A DNA stretch of 64,000 bases from Marchantia polymorpha subsp. ruderalis (lineage: Eukaryota > Streptophyta > Marchantiopsida > Marchantiales > Marchantiaceae): positions 10,542,501 through 10,606,500 of the forward strand of contig AP031353.1 in assembly GCA_037833965.1 (NCBI GenBank), in the 5' to 3' direction. The position numbers were made by a program, and so were the translations under genes. The notes under the pieces are model-generated. The model worked only from the letters and a program-made list of their open reading frames with translations, was not told the origin of the DNA and did no database searches. Positions 1 to 11,289 of the stretch are shown here, piece by piece (position 1 is the stretch's first letter; each line of letters opens with the position of its first letter).

Positions 1-1264
1 CTGCATCTTTGCTCTTGGAAACCATTCTTCGTCTGGATCCATCGGAGACACCAGCTGCAGCTTTCTTTCTCCAATCCTCCTTACCTTTGATAGGAGCAGC
101 TTTCGTGAATTTGGGCGGGGCAGTGGTGGATGCAGGAGCGGCTGAAGAAGAGGGTCTAGATGTCCTGGGTCCGGCACCGACGTCCCTCAGTATTGGACCC
201 TTCCTCGCCGGCTTGTCATCAGTTGTAGAGGCACCTGCTGCAGGCTTCGGTCGGACGGTTGTAGTCCTGGGCTGTGCTCGGAAGTTAGCATCGGGGCGAA
301 ATGACTGAATCATGTCCCTTCCAGCTCCGGAATTTCTACTGGTCTCTTGCCCAGCTTCTGGAGCCGGAGCTGCAGCTGGTGTCTGTCCGGGTCGCCATGC
401 TTGTGGAGAAGTTGCTTGTGGGGTAGTTCTGGAAGGAACCCTCGGTCGGTTTGAGGGAGTAAATGCAGGCTTCCGAGCTTCGGCGGGGGCATCTTTCTCC
501 ATATCCTCCACCTTTTTCAGAATCTGTCCTAGAGATTGAACTGAGTTGCCTGGCTCAGATTTCTCGGATGGCCTGTAGGGAGCCTTGTACGAAGAGTCTG
601 CGTTAGGTCCATCAGAAGTATCCCTGTCCGCATCAGAGCCTTTTAGAGTGAGACGGTTGGCGCTGGTACCTTCAGAATCGCCATTAATTCTACCAGATTG
701 GGCAGGTGAGGAGGGTGCAGAGTTCCGGAGTTTGAGCTTCAATGGAGGTCTAGGATTTGGCTTCAGGGCGGGCACACTGTTCTCATCGTTAGTAGTCGGC
801 TTTACAGGTGGGCGCATTGTGAACACTGGCTTGTTCGATAGAGGAGGAACCACTTCGGCTTCATCTTCTTCAAGTAATGACCTCACGGTCACGTCCTCGG
901 TCGAAGTGGCAGCAGTTGCCACGCATTTAGGGACCCCCTTCCTACAGGTTCTCCTAGAAATTGCTTTGCCAAGCAAGCTTCTCCTTCCTACACCTCGGAA
1001 TGAGATCCGCATTCGTGAGTCAAAATGGGCATTCAGCAGGGACATTCTAATTAAGGGTTGGACATTTCCTTGAGCTGGTGACAATAAATGGACACATTCG
1101 CATCCCGTGCACAAAACGCTAACATGTTCAGTGCCCCTTCTCCTCTGGAAATTCACACCCGACCCCAAACTCGCACCGCTCTGCGCATACACTGTCGGCA
1201 AAAATCGTGAAGTCGATACGCAGTGAGCTGAATTCACTCCAGCTGTCACTGAAAGCGCGGCCAT
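1..1264 (-). CDS. FUG1: Chloroplast translation initiation factor IF-2, N-terminal part (runs off the left edge)
   Basis: About 421 codons are open from an ATG at 1264 to the window edge. The protein starts MAALSVTAGVNSAHC, continues with a Ser/Arg-rich, acid-poor stretch typical of a plastid transit peptide, and then has the low-complexity Pro/Lys/Arg region of plant plastid IF-2. Landmarks resembling Arabidopsis FUG1 are SLGQILKKVEDME, KKGPILRDVG-like (here RKGPILRDVG) and the basic SRRRMV block near the edge. The GTPase and fMet-tRNA-binding domains would lie beyond the window. The product would bring initiator fMet-tRNA to 70S ribosomes in the chloroplast. A second in-frame ATG at 1045 is possible, but the longer start gives the better transit peptide, and a stop lies in frame about 30 bases upstream of it. 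No intron is seen in this part. The match is from remembered family features, not a search. Confidence 0.75.
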   Translation of the reverse strand, partial: MAALSVTAGVNSAHCVSTSRFLPTVYAQSGASLGSGVNFQRRRGTEHVSVLCTGCECVHLLSPAQGNVQPLIRMSLLNAHFDSRMRISFRGVGRRSLLGKAISRRTCRKGVPKCVATAATSTEDVTVRSLLEEDEAEVVPPLSNKPVFTMRPPVKPTTNDENSVPALKPNPRPPLKLKLRNSAPSSPAQSGRINGDSEGTSANRLTLKGSDADRDTSDGPNADSSYKAPYRPSEKSEPGNSVQSLGQILKKVEDMEKDAPAEARKPAFTPSNRPRVPSRTTPQATSPQAWRPGQTPAAAPAPEAGQETSRNSGAGRDMIQSFRPDANFRAQPRTTTVRPKPAAGASTTDDKPARKGPILRDVGAGPRTSRPSSSAAPASTTAPPKFTKAAPIKGKEDWRKKAAAGVSDGSRRRMVSKSKDA

Positions 1265-2720
1265 AGCTACGGAGAGTATGACGCCTTCAGTTCAAATTCA
1301 TAAAAACGCTCCCAAAATTGTCCAGGCCGGCGTCTCCTCCACCTAGCAAACCGATGTTCCCATGTTCCAACAGAACGAAGTCGGGCAGCTGCACATTCAC
1401 GAGAAATGCGACAATGCCAGAGAGTGAGACCAACGCAGAAACCCTTAAAACTGTCACAAAATTCTCCACATGCCATTCTTGCCTCCCTCCCCTCCCGGCC
1501 ATGCCATGACGAGACACATTCAAGCGAAACACCACTCCCCGGACCCCGCAACCGGAAAACAAAACGACATCATCAGTCCAGCGAGAACTCAAACGATTCC
1601 CCACAGCAACGACATGAAATCCAACAAACGTACGAGGAGGAAGATGGGGCTCCTCTCAGAACCAAAAGCGGAGCAGAGACCGACGCCCTGTACAGAAGCG
1701 GCAGCGGAACACGGAGACGGGAAGAGGAGGAGATGAGAGAAGATCACTATACCTTCTTGGTCGCTGCTCGGCCTTCGGATTCTGATTCCGCAGAAAGGGA
1801 CTCCCGTCACCAGAGCTCACGGGAAATCAAGAGCTCGTGTTTGAGGGACGAGCCAAATCAGTCCGGGAAACCGAGCCCTCCGCCAGCCACGGTTCCCACG
1901 GATATGGTGCCAAGCTAAGAATGTCCCCGCCCCATGCACATCACCCATGGCCATGCCCATCCTCATCATCATCATCACCACAGACAGAGGACCGCAAAAG
2001 GATCTTTCCAGTAACGCAGATCCGAGAGCGAGAGCGAGAGCGGGTCCGCCCCGTTAGCGATCCCGGCGATCGGACGGTCCGGCGGAGGCCACGAGAGCGG
2101 CGCAGTCGCGACGGGCGCGTCCACCACCTGGCTCACAACGGGCCACGCCGCAGCGGCTTGTGGCATTCGTGGACCGGAATCGAGATTTTTGTTTCCCGGC
2201 GAGTGAAAGAATTATCGGGCTCCCGATGGCCTCCCCGCGGGGGCGAATGAACGAACGAAATCCCATGTACAGGCCTTGGATGGTGGTCACCCGTTCATTG
2301 GCCGACCGAGGATTCTGTTGATGTGGTGCGTGTGATCATCTCCCGCTGTCGTCTCGCCAAACCTTCCTTCTTCTGGCGGACACCGCCCTCGCTGCTGAAC
2401 CACGGCGGCCGCCCAACCGTGTTGCTCTCGGCTCGAACCTGGTCGACTTCCTTCTCTTGACGGCGTCCCTCTCCTCACTCCGGTGGTGGGGGCTGGATGT
2501 GGATAAAGATTCGAAACTTGTAGGGTCATATTTTGACGCTTCGTTGTCGTCGTGCCTCTAATTTGGATATCTGCTACTGTGGTTGTCAAATGCTGACAGT
2601 GCGTAAATTTCTGTGTCTTGCCGCTCGTTGAAGACGCGAGGTGTTGACTGGACGTGACCTTTATCACCGACTTTGCTAAATTGGGAGGCGATAACTTTCG
2701 TCCCAAAACCGATGATTGGG
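1265..2720. promoter_or_regulatory. GC-rich upstream region of the IF-2 gene
   Basis: This 1.4-kb stretch is GC- and CpG-rich, unlike the AT-rich desert that begins near 2720. It holds a GAGAGC-type simple repeat near 2025-2042 and C-rich tracts, and probably carries the promoter and 5' leader of the minus-strand IF-2 gene. Short open frames on both strands have no recognisable content and mostly lack ATG starts. Confidence 0.4.
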
Positions 2721-5700
2721 TTTCCTACTTTCATGTGAGCAAGTTGTGTCTCCTGTCTGTATGTTAAACCTTTGCTACAATAAACTAATGAAGTTGTGTA
2801 GAAAGTTTTCAGTTTTAATAATTAAAGATACAGCGTTCTCATTACTTTAATTTTTCTCTCCGATCAACTGGTGAGATTACGTAATTACTGATCAAAACCA
2901 TCAACTTTCAAATATATAGAAAAGAGTATCAATCAAAAAACAAGAATAATAAATAATTTTTCATGTCTTTAAATATAAAGACATGAAAAATAAGTTTGAT
3001 TAATTTCATTGAGCTAGATATTTTGCAAGTTGTTTGAGTTTTGGTAATTTTACCAAAATTGATCATGAAAATCCATCAAACAAGCTTTATTCCATCTCAT
3101 AATCATGAACACCTTCATCTTCTAGCATTTATATATTTCTGATTTTATCATTTCGTTTGAATGTTTCACCAACCCACATAATGTTTATCATAGGAAGAAG
3201 TGATACTCTCTCAAATCATCACAATTTTGCTGTCAAATTTCATCCAAACTTCACACAAAAATCACATTGTGCCCATGAACCGTTTTCTTTTATTATTTAT
3301 GAATTGTATCAATAAAAAAAATTTCACACATGTTTTTCACAAGCATGCATATTGAACAGAAAGGCATTAAAACAATCAACATCCAAAAAAAAGTGCAAAA
3401 CCTATTTTTTGGATATAAATATATTTCAAGTATGGTTTCTAAAAAATATTTATTAATCATAAAAATTGAATTAAAAAATCTGGATAATTTTTCATACATG
3501 TATAAATTTTTTGCTTTTGTTTTGTGCCAAATTTTGTCTAAATCAATTGAAAAATCAATAGATTTTTTGAAGAATAATATATATTATTCAAATAGTATAT
3601 TGTTTATGATGCGTAGGAGCGGAGCCAAGATTTTTCTGGAGGAGTTAGCCATGGAGCTAGCGCCGCACGTGGACATTTTTTTGGTTAACTTTTTTACAAA
3701 ATTATGTTTGACCAAAAATTCTTGTCACACATGATAGAGAATTCAAATAAGTAAATCCATATGTGAAAATAATAATAATTTGTGTATTAATCCAACTGAA
3801 AACGTCAATAGCTCAACGCTTGAAATATCTCAATGATAAGATCGATGGTTATTCCTTGTGCTAATTCTCTTTCAACAAACAAACTGGTAGGGTTAGCAAG
3901 GTATACGTCGTCCATTTTGTTACTCAATCACATTTTGACAATCTTTAGTACTAAGAACAAACATTCTATTGCCGCGATGCTGACAAATAGAATTAAAACC
4001 AAACTCATTAATGAGAATACAAGATGCTATGTTATGGACTTTTTAAGTTCAAACATCTTGATAGCTAAAGCAAAGAGAGATCAAATTCAAGAAAAAGTTT
4101 CATTTGAACTCAACTTTATGCAGAATTGAAGAATTTGTTGTTTAAACATCACCAAACCATATTGTTTAAAGTCATGTGGATACATACGCCCAACTCAACT
4201 AGATTTGGGTCATTTCCATGAGTGAGTAGATGGTATGGGCATAGATATACCATCCATTTCAACAATACAAACGAACATTCAACAAAATGTTTATCAAGTT
4301 CACTTAACTATGAATTGATGATGTTGAATAATATCTCCACACGATAATAATGATCATAAGTTATGTTGTGATCATTGCAACAAGGGCGTTTTGTAAGTTG
4401 TAACTTGATTCCATATCAGGGCAATGATATTTTTTTGCATATAAAAAGATTAAATCGCTCAATGCACCGTCTTCCATTCTTCTTCCGATCTCATATCATA
4501 CAATTAATATTTTTGTAACAACAATAAGGTCCATAGCGTTGAGTATGTCTTGGTCTTTACGTTGTAATGCTTCTGAAAGAACAACAGACTTGCTTAAAAT
4601 TGTCTTCATAATGTGTATCATTATGAGAAAGTCAAAGCTGCATGTCACCTTTGACAATCTTGACGCTTCCGTTTACGAATCTGTTACAATTGCATTTTAC
4701 ATAATAATTACAAGAACTTTGACAACTGAAATATACTAATCAAACACACGACAAATAGAAATAAAATGAGTTTTCCATCTCTCTTGGCCGCTAGAGTGAT
4801 TTTTTCTGATTTAATTTGCAATTTATTATGGTTTTTTTGCCAAAAATTGTCTCACGCATATTAGTTGACTACAATTTCCAAAGTTAATATGCACTTTTAC
4901 AAAAAACATTCATCATGACACATAGTGTGTAAATTTTGATATGATTTTAGATGTTGACATCAAAGCAAATTGAATTCGGTGTGTGAAACAATGCACATAG
5001 TATGCTGAAGGTAATTCTCTCTCTTCTTTCACACGTTGAAACTTCCATGCATATAAAATACTTCATCGTATCCTTGTCTTCTTACAGGAGATAGTGAAAG
5101 ATCATTTCTGCTCAAAGTGACAACAATGACAACCTTCAACGATTTTGAACGTGTATTGTCAATAGATCTCACCAAGATAGTATAACCTTTTGCTATTTTT
5201 CGTAAAATGATGAAAGGTAAGGGTAAAATGTAAAGGTTGGGCTAAAGGTAAGATAACAGTTAAAGTAAAAATAAAGTTGAATGGATTACTTGGTGATTAT
5301 CAATTACACCACTAAAATGACCTTTGCTCATTGCAAAAGTCCGCCATGGAGTTTGTGGCGCGGTTGTGGAATCCGCAACGGACTTTGAAGTTCCAACTCA
5401 GTTCCAAGTTCTAATTTTCTAAAGTTCTCCAAATGAGTCAGAGTCACACTCATCAAGCATCAAGCTTCTCCTCAAGCTGTTTGAGGAGGAGCAGGGCGGC
5501 TGGAACGAGTAGATTATCGAAGATGTTGTCATTGTCATGTTTCACTTCCAAAATTTTGACTAAAATCACATTTGTTTTCTGACTTATTCTGAAGCGGTAC
5601 AATAATTTAAAAAATCTTCATAGAGAATGTGTATCGGGTAAATTACCATTAGGTAAAGGTATAGGTAAAAATAGATGTAGGTGGTGCAAATAAGGTAAAG

Positions 5701-5842
5701 GTAAAGATCCATGCATTACCCATAACCTATTACTCTACCTTGCTTAGGCCTAATCAGCAACATGAATCATATCCGGAAACCTCTCCTAAATTATTCTAGA
5801 ACTGTCGACAAACCGTAGAACTAAAGAGATATACTCCTTCGT
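2721..5842. other. AT-rich desert, no gene recognised
   Basis: Strongly AT-rich sequence with short, low-complexity open frames only. It contains a 15-bp-arm hairpin at 2957-2990, a second palindrome near 3038-3057, and a stretch near 5210-5700 rich in repeated GGTAAAGGTA-like words. It looks like decayed transposon or heterochromatic DNA. Confidence 0.6.
2957..2990. repeat. Perfect 15-bp inverted repeat with 4-base loop
   Basis: The arms TTTTTCATGTCTTTA (2957-2971) and TAAAGACATGAAAAA (2976-2990) are exact reverse complements around AATA. Confidence 0.9.
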
Positions 5843-6440
5843 CTATTCATCTCGAGCCTCATCAATTAGCACATAGAAAAAGCTATCATCGATCTGCTTC
5901 CCAATATGTTTCCGGACACATGAAGTCATGGCTCTTGGTATGTACTTCTGGATGTCTAGAGATGTCATTGTCACATTCTTTGGTACACACAACTTCTGAT
6001 ATTGCCGCCAGTACGTCAAGTACTTAACTTGAACACAGCGTTGCAAAGGAAATTGTGTATTGTTTTTCTTGTTATTCATTTGCGCATGGTACGCAAGCTT
6101 CAAAGCAATTTGTCAATGAAGTTGTTACAAGTTGGAACAAAATTATTGGAAAATACAGTAAACATGCAAAACCTATCGCTAAACACACTTCATCTCACTC
6201 TTTGCACTTCATAGCTTGGAAGTTATTACCAAACCAACATTTCTTGATTGAGGTCACACTAAATCGTCAATATGAAAAACAAAAAATAATTCACAGACTT
6301 CGTATGATAACATATATCGAGATAATGCAATTTTTGACACATCAAGGTATTGCTTTTTGCAATCATGACAAGTCTAGATATTCATTTAATCGTGGAAATT
6401 TTCTTGAAATACTTACTCTTCTCAATCAAACAGACAAACA
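5843..6440. pseudogene. Rearranged relic of a TTF-zinc-finger/DUF4371 (hAT-type) transposase
   Basis: On the plus strand about 6055-6440 encodes the typical start of these proteins: a Cys/Phe block (CFSCYSFAHG), an H-x5-H pair (KHTSSHSLH), an LNRQYEKQKIIHR-like helix, then QGIAFCNHDKSRYSFNRGNF, matching the family pattern QGxAFRGHDES...NxGNFLELL. On the minus strand 6000-5843 encodes the following DUF4371 part, with TSLDIQKYI and FFYVLIDEARDE (family pattern FSILVDEARD). The two parts are therefore in opposite orientation, so the element was rearranged and cannot encode a working transposase. No start, DDE core or C-terminal dimerisation region is intact. The element class comes from remembered domain patterns. 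Confidence 0.65.
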
Positions 6441-6791
6441 CAATTATCATTGTGTTTGTCTCAATTGTGTCTCAATTATTATCATCGGCCCAACCGTTTT
6501 GCCGCCGGGTGCTACCAACAACGGCCGCACAACCACGATGTCCCTTGCAAGTGCCAGGTGACGTCGCGCCCAACCTCTTGCATGCAGTTCACGGCTCGAC
6601 AAATTGCACAACGCAAGGCATAAAAACTCAATTGCACACATTTTACCTTCCCCTTGTTTCCACTTTTCACATGAAGGTGCAGGTGTCCTCGATTTTGTGC
6701 ATCAATGAACAACATCATCGCCCAGTGATTCACTCAGATGAAAGCAAGGACAACCTTGCACCCTCATCCTCGACGTACTGGCGGCAATATC
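5998..6791. repeat. 20-bp exact inverted repeat bracketing the transposase relic
   Basis: GATATTGCCGCCAGTACGTC at 5998-6017 recurs as its exact reverse complement at 6772-6791. The segment between holds the plus-strand half of the relic, so these may be breakpoints of an inversion or ends of a nested insertion. Confidence 0.85.
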
Positions 6792-7428
6792 AACGTAGAA
6801 AGTATATTTCAACATTTGTGGTTGAAATGATCACTTAGATATGTAAGACTTTTAAATTCTAAACCTCTTAGAGCTTAGGTGAGAGGAAATGATTGGTCTC
6901 AAATTTGGATAGCGTTCCAATGCAACCACAAACATATCTTCGATACACTGCTTGGATGCAAGAAATGTTAACATCACACTGAAAAACTCAACTTCTTGTA
7001 CCACAAAACAATAAAAAAAAAAGATCAAATTGCCATACTTCTCAAACCATGAAACAATCAAAAGCAGAAAAATGAAACGTTAGAATTCTCCAAGCATAAA
7101 ATAATCAAACACACAAATGATGTTTTTCTCGTCCGTCTAATCTTACCTCTTTGTTTTCCTTTATCTCATGCAAGCGACCGCAAAGACATAAAGGGAGTGG
7201 AAATGTTATTTGTGGTTGAAGAGATTTAGTTTCAAACAAAACTTGCTGAATAATCATAATCATAATAAAGTTTATATGAATAGTAGAATTTTATCACCAT
7301 TATCACTATCGAGCCTGTTTAACGTGAATGATAATCCATAACGGATATTGAAAAAAATCATTAACGTGGATGTGTCATCATTCCGCATGATATCTTTCTA
7401 CATTATCATGAAGAATGGAAATTATTTA
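6441..7428. other. No gene recognised
   Basis: This segment contains a short GC-richer patch near 6490-6600 and otherwise AT-rich sequence. I see no supported coding region. Confidence 0.5.
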
Positions 7429-8320
7429 CGGGAGTTGCTAGTTATCCCTCACATGGCGATTATTAGCTCTCACCTAAGTATACGAACTCAAATCATTAGG
7501 CGAATGAGGCTACAGGGTCCGTGTGGAAAAAGGTGAACTTCGCGATTACACTTCTTTCTAATGAACTTCAAAGATGCCATGGTGTCACCTGCCATGTAAG
7601 AAGTAGACTGCAACCTCTGCATCCTAAAAGTCACGTTAAGATTACTGGCAGTGAAAACAAGCTCGTGGATGCGAACAAGAGAATATGTACAAGTGGCAGA
7701 TTAGACGTTGTTGCTCAATGCAAATGCGTCGAATAATTCAATAACTGCACTAACCCTCTCGCTAGACTGCACTACACATGCTTTTTGTCATAGTTTGATG
7801 GAATAACTCATTGAGATATAAATACTGTGGCTATAGCCGGATTTTTGAAACAATCAAGAGTATAAGCAATATGTTGATTTTTTGTGCATGATCCCGTTTG
7901 TAGTGTTTAAGCTATGATGTGATTGTTAGTTTACGATAGAACGTTCCAATAGTACAATTTTAGTAGATTTTCATGAGCTTGTTTGGTCAACATGCTAGTA
8001 CGTTGATAGTCTCGTAGTGATTCGCATTTAACACCAACTTATCATAACACCACTTGTGACTTCACCAAAAATTTGTACCCACTAGTACGTTTTTGTAATA
8101 CCTTCAAACCTTGACGTGGTTTTAAGATCGCGGAATTAACAGTCAACTTCTTACGTGGCAGGTGACACCATAACATCTTTGGAGTCCATTAGATTGAAGT
8201 GTAGTCGCAAAGTTCACATTTTCTCACACGGACCATTTAGTCTCATTCGCCCAATGACTTAAGTGTATGTACTATGATGATGGCTAATTAGCCCCATGTG
8301 AGGTATAACTAGCCGCTCCG
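7429..8320. mobile_element. 892-bp fold-back element / MITE with about 180-bp inverted arms
   Basis: The segment 7429-7609 aligns almost ungapped with the reverse complement of 8140-8320, at roughly three quarters identity by eye. Shared blocks include GCTAGTTAT, CCTCACATGG, GCGAATGAG, GGTCCGTGTG and GGTGTCACCTGCCA. Weaker similarity continues inward to about 7645 and 8104. The outer ends read CGGGAG and CGGAGC. The 530-base centre has no coding frame of note. Long arms with a short unrelated centre fit a Mutator-like fold-back MITE or a self-inverted repeat. No clear target-site duplication is visible, so the exact ends are uncertain. Confidence 0.75.
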
Positions 8321-11175
8321 TTGTTTATTCTATTTTTTTGTTTCAGAATCAAGATTTGCAAATTAAAGGAGTGAAAAGTTCGAGCAGATGATGAGAAAAA
8401 TTAATTGCGAAGCTTGCATTCAAGGTGATGAGTTGTGAATGCCAAGGATTGGTTGTTTTTCAATCGTCGTGGCTTGAAGAGAAGATACTTTGCGATGACA
8501 CTGTCTGCGCAATCGTAAAGTCCGTGTGCTTTTTCAATCCCGTATTTTAAGGATTTGGGTTTGTTTGGGGGAAGGGGCGTGTCCCCCTTGCCCTAAATAA
8601 TAAAAATTGGTTGGTAAATTATAAATTGGTTAATAAAAATTATATTTTCAATAAGTTATTTTATTTAAAGACTTCATTATGTGTTTTTGAAAGATCAAAG
8701 TTAAATTGTATAAATATGAAGATCACAAACCAAAAATTTCAAGTAAAAATGAATTAGTAATTATCATGCAAAATAAAAGATAAATCAGAATTGTGTATAA
8801 ATAAATAAATAAATATATTGAATATCTTAAATTTTGCATAAGGTATTCATAATTCATCCTTTCTCATAAAATATATGATTTATTTTTTTTATAAAAATCA
8901 TTAAAATACAAAAAATTGCATGAATATAAGGAGTAAAAGAAATAAAATGTATTCATAAATTCAAATGATATCAGTGTATCATACAAAGTTGACTTTGTAT
9001 ACATGATCTACAACCAAGGATAAGTATTTTTAGCCTTAATGAAATAGTGATATTAGCATGTTATTTAAACTTAGTTGTTTCCAAGCAAAATTATCATAGA
9101 ATATATTGCAAGAAAATAGTTTTCATATGTGACATTCGACAACTACATCAGAGCTTGATAATCAAGGAGTTGGGTTGTAAATCAAATCCCAATGTTAATG
9201 TATCTAAAGAGTATCTTTTACAACAAAAAAGTTTCACCTCCACAACGTGGTACTTTATTTGTCAATCTTACTGAACTTAACTTGATGTACTTACTTACTT
9301 ACTTAACCGCCATTAAGTAAGATCATCAAATAATTCTTGAGGTCTAGACATGCAATAATAACTTACATGAATTTTGACGCAATTTTATTTTGTTGAAAAT
9401 ATAATTGTGTAAGGATTACTTGAAAGAAAATATGATTGATAGGCTAGTGAAATGAACAGACATTGTAAAACTTTCAACAACTATTGTAGTATCGATATAG
9501 CATGAATGAAGATATAAAGAGATGATTGGAGCTTTAAATTACATCACAATTGGCAAGTTTATATCTAGCTCTTTTCATTCTTTAACAACGGTTGGTTGGA
9601 TAACATGAAGAACATGCAACTATTGATAAGACAACAATTTTTAATACATAAAACCTCTTATGACTCACTTTTACTCTTTGTGGAAGATATCCAGGACTTA
9701 CAACCTTGAATGAAATCAAGGGTTGTGATTACTAGATTATAACCCTTGATATTTTTCAAGAGGGATTAGAAATCTTATAGTGAACATTGAACTTGGTTAT
9801 ATTTTAAAAACGTATCCACAAATGTGATAAACTTTCAAGTAGTTGATTAATATACATGTCTCAAAAGTTATGTCTTCATGGTATATTATTTTCTTGTATA
9901 TGAGGATCAAGTGCTAGTTGGGCACTTGTACATTCAATGCACATTGGTGTACAATTTATAGTTTTGGTTTTAGAAGGATTATGAAGGTAGTGAACTGGAT
10001 GTAGTTGTGAGTGAATGATATTATGTGCAGTTGTAGTGATATCCATGACAGAGTATTCTGTCAAGCTATTCTGGCTGAGATGCTTGACCATCGGATTGTA
10101 CTTTTCTCGTTTGAAATTCAGGGCGGATAGAATTACTTCAATGTGTGTACATAGGCTATATGCAAGTCCAATAAGAATGCTTTTCAAGAAGAAATTTTTA
10201 CATCAACATTATCCGACCGCCAGAACCTGTTTAAAAAAACCTCTTAATCATTATGGCTCAGCATCTAAAAATTCAGCAAAATCCAGAAGAGAATTTCGTG
10301 GTCAAAGATGAAATGTACATCCATCCAAATCATAAATCCAAAATCCAAATCATAACACTGTAGAATTTTTATCGATGGAGGCGATGTGGACAGAAGTCCA
10401 ACTATGTACTAGGGTTTTTAGCAAATTAATCGGAAAGCAGGCGTAGAACAAAAGACAGGGGATGGTGGAATCAAAGTGCGATATTCCAAAATCATATTCA
10501 AGACCAGGGGTGCCTAATTTCTGCATATTTCTCCAATTTCTTATGATCATAATCCTGTTACTGCTCAGCTTCAGCTGCAGCATTGCTGATTCTGGAGGGG
10601 AAGCCTATCAGATGTTGACTCTGCATCTGCTGAACAGCTTCCGCAATGCCAGAATTACAAGATCCCTGCTAAATCGGAGGCACATCGGCTGAACAAAAAC
10701 ATCTGCATGCATGAAGCAGTGATTCAGGACCGTCTTAGACGATGGAAGGGCAATCGCCGCACTCTTCTGCAGCTCTACGTGTTTCCTTGTAAACCATTGA
10801 ATTTTTCGCTAGTTCAACAATTGCATAAATGGCCCGGAAGAAAAGGAACATGGCTGAATTGAAGAAGGTAACGACCAAGAACGCAGCAAGCAGGAGCTGA
10901 TCCTTATTTTGAGGGCTTTGGAACACGGCTCCAGCAGACGGACCACTGACGCTGGTTGAGACGAAAAAGTAAAGTGACGGTCAAATGTTTTATCTGAATC
11001 AGAAGAAAACTCTGGAGCAGGGCTCAAAATCGGGAGAAAACAGAGCAAAAAGCGGAAGAATCCCCGGTACTGAAGCCGGTGGTATTCGATTTTGATCTGA
11101 TCCAGACACTTTTGAGTGGAAGTGACCCTTCTAGATTTACTGGTACGCATTTGATTACATAATTAGGTCTGGACA
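8321..11175. other. AT-rich intergenic region upstream of AFG1-like gene
   Basis: No gene is supported. There are simple repeats: AATA repeats near 8800 and TTAC repeats near 9282-9304. The last 800 bases become less AT-rich and presumably hold the AFG1-like promoter. A hydrophobic open frame on the minus strand (10926-10735) is discussed as a finding. Confidence 0.5.
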
Positions 11176-11289
11176 TTGCAGTGGGTGCGTGAATTTCACG
11201 CATGGAATAATATCGAATCATCGCCAGAAGAAGACTGTTTCTTTTGCAGAAGATTTCACTCCTTCCATGTACAGAGAGCGGGGAAGAAG

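Noticed and set aside
9..1073. Plus-strand open frames at the left edge
   Set aside because: They are antisense shadows of the IF-2 coding frame, which has the recognisable protein.
10809..11150. ATG-started 113-codon minus-strand frame
   Set aside because: It overlaps the hydrophobic candidate in another frame, has no recognisable features, and its length is within what this composition gives by chance.
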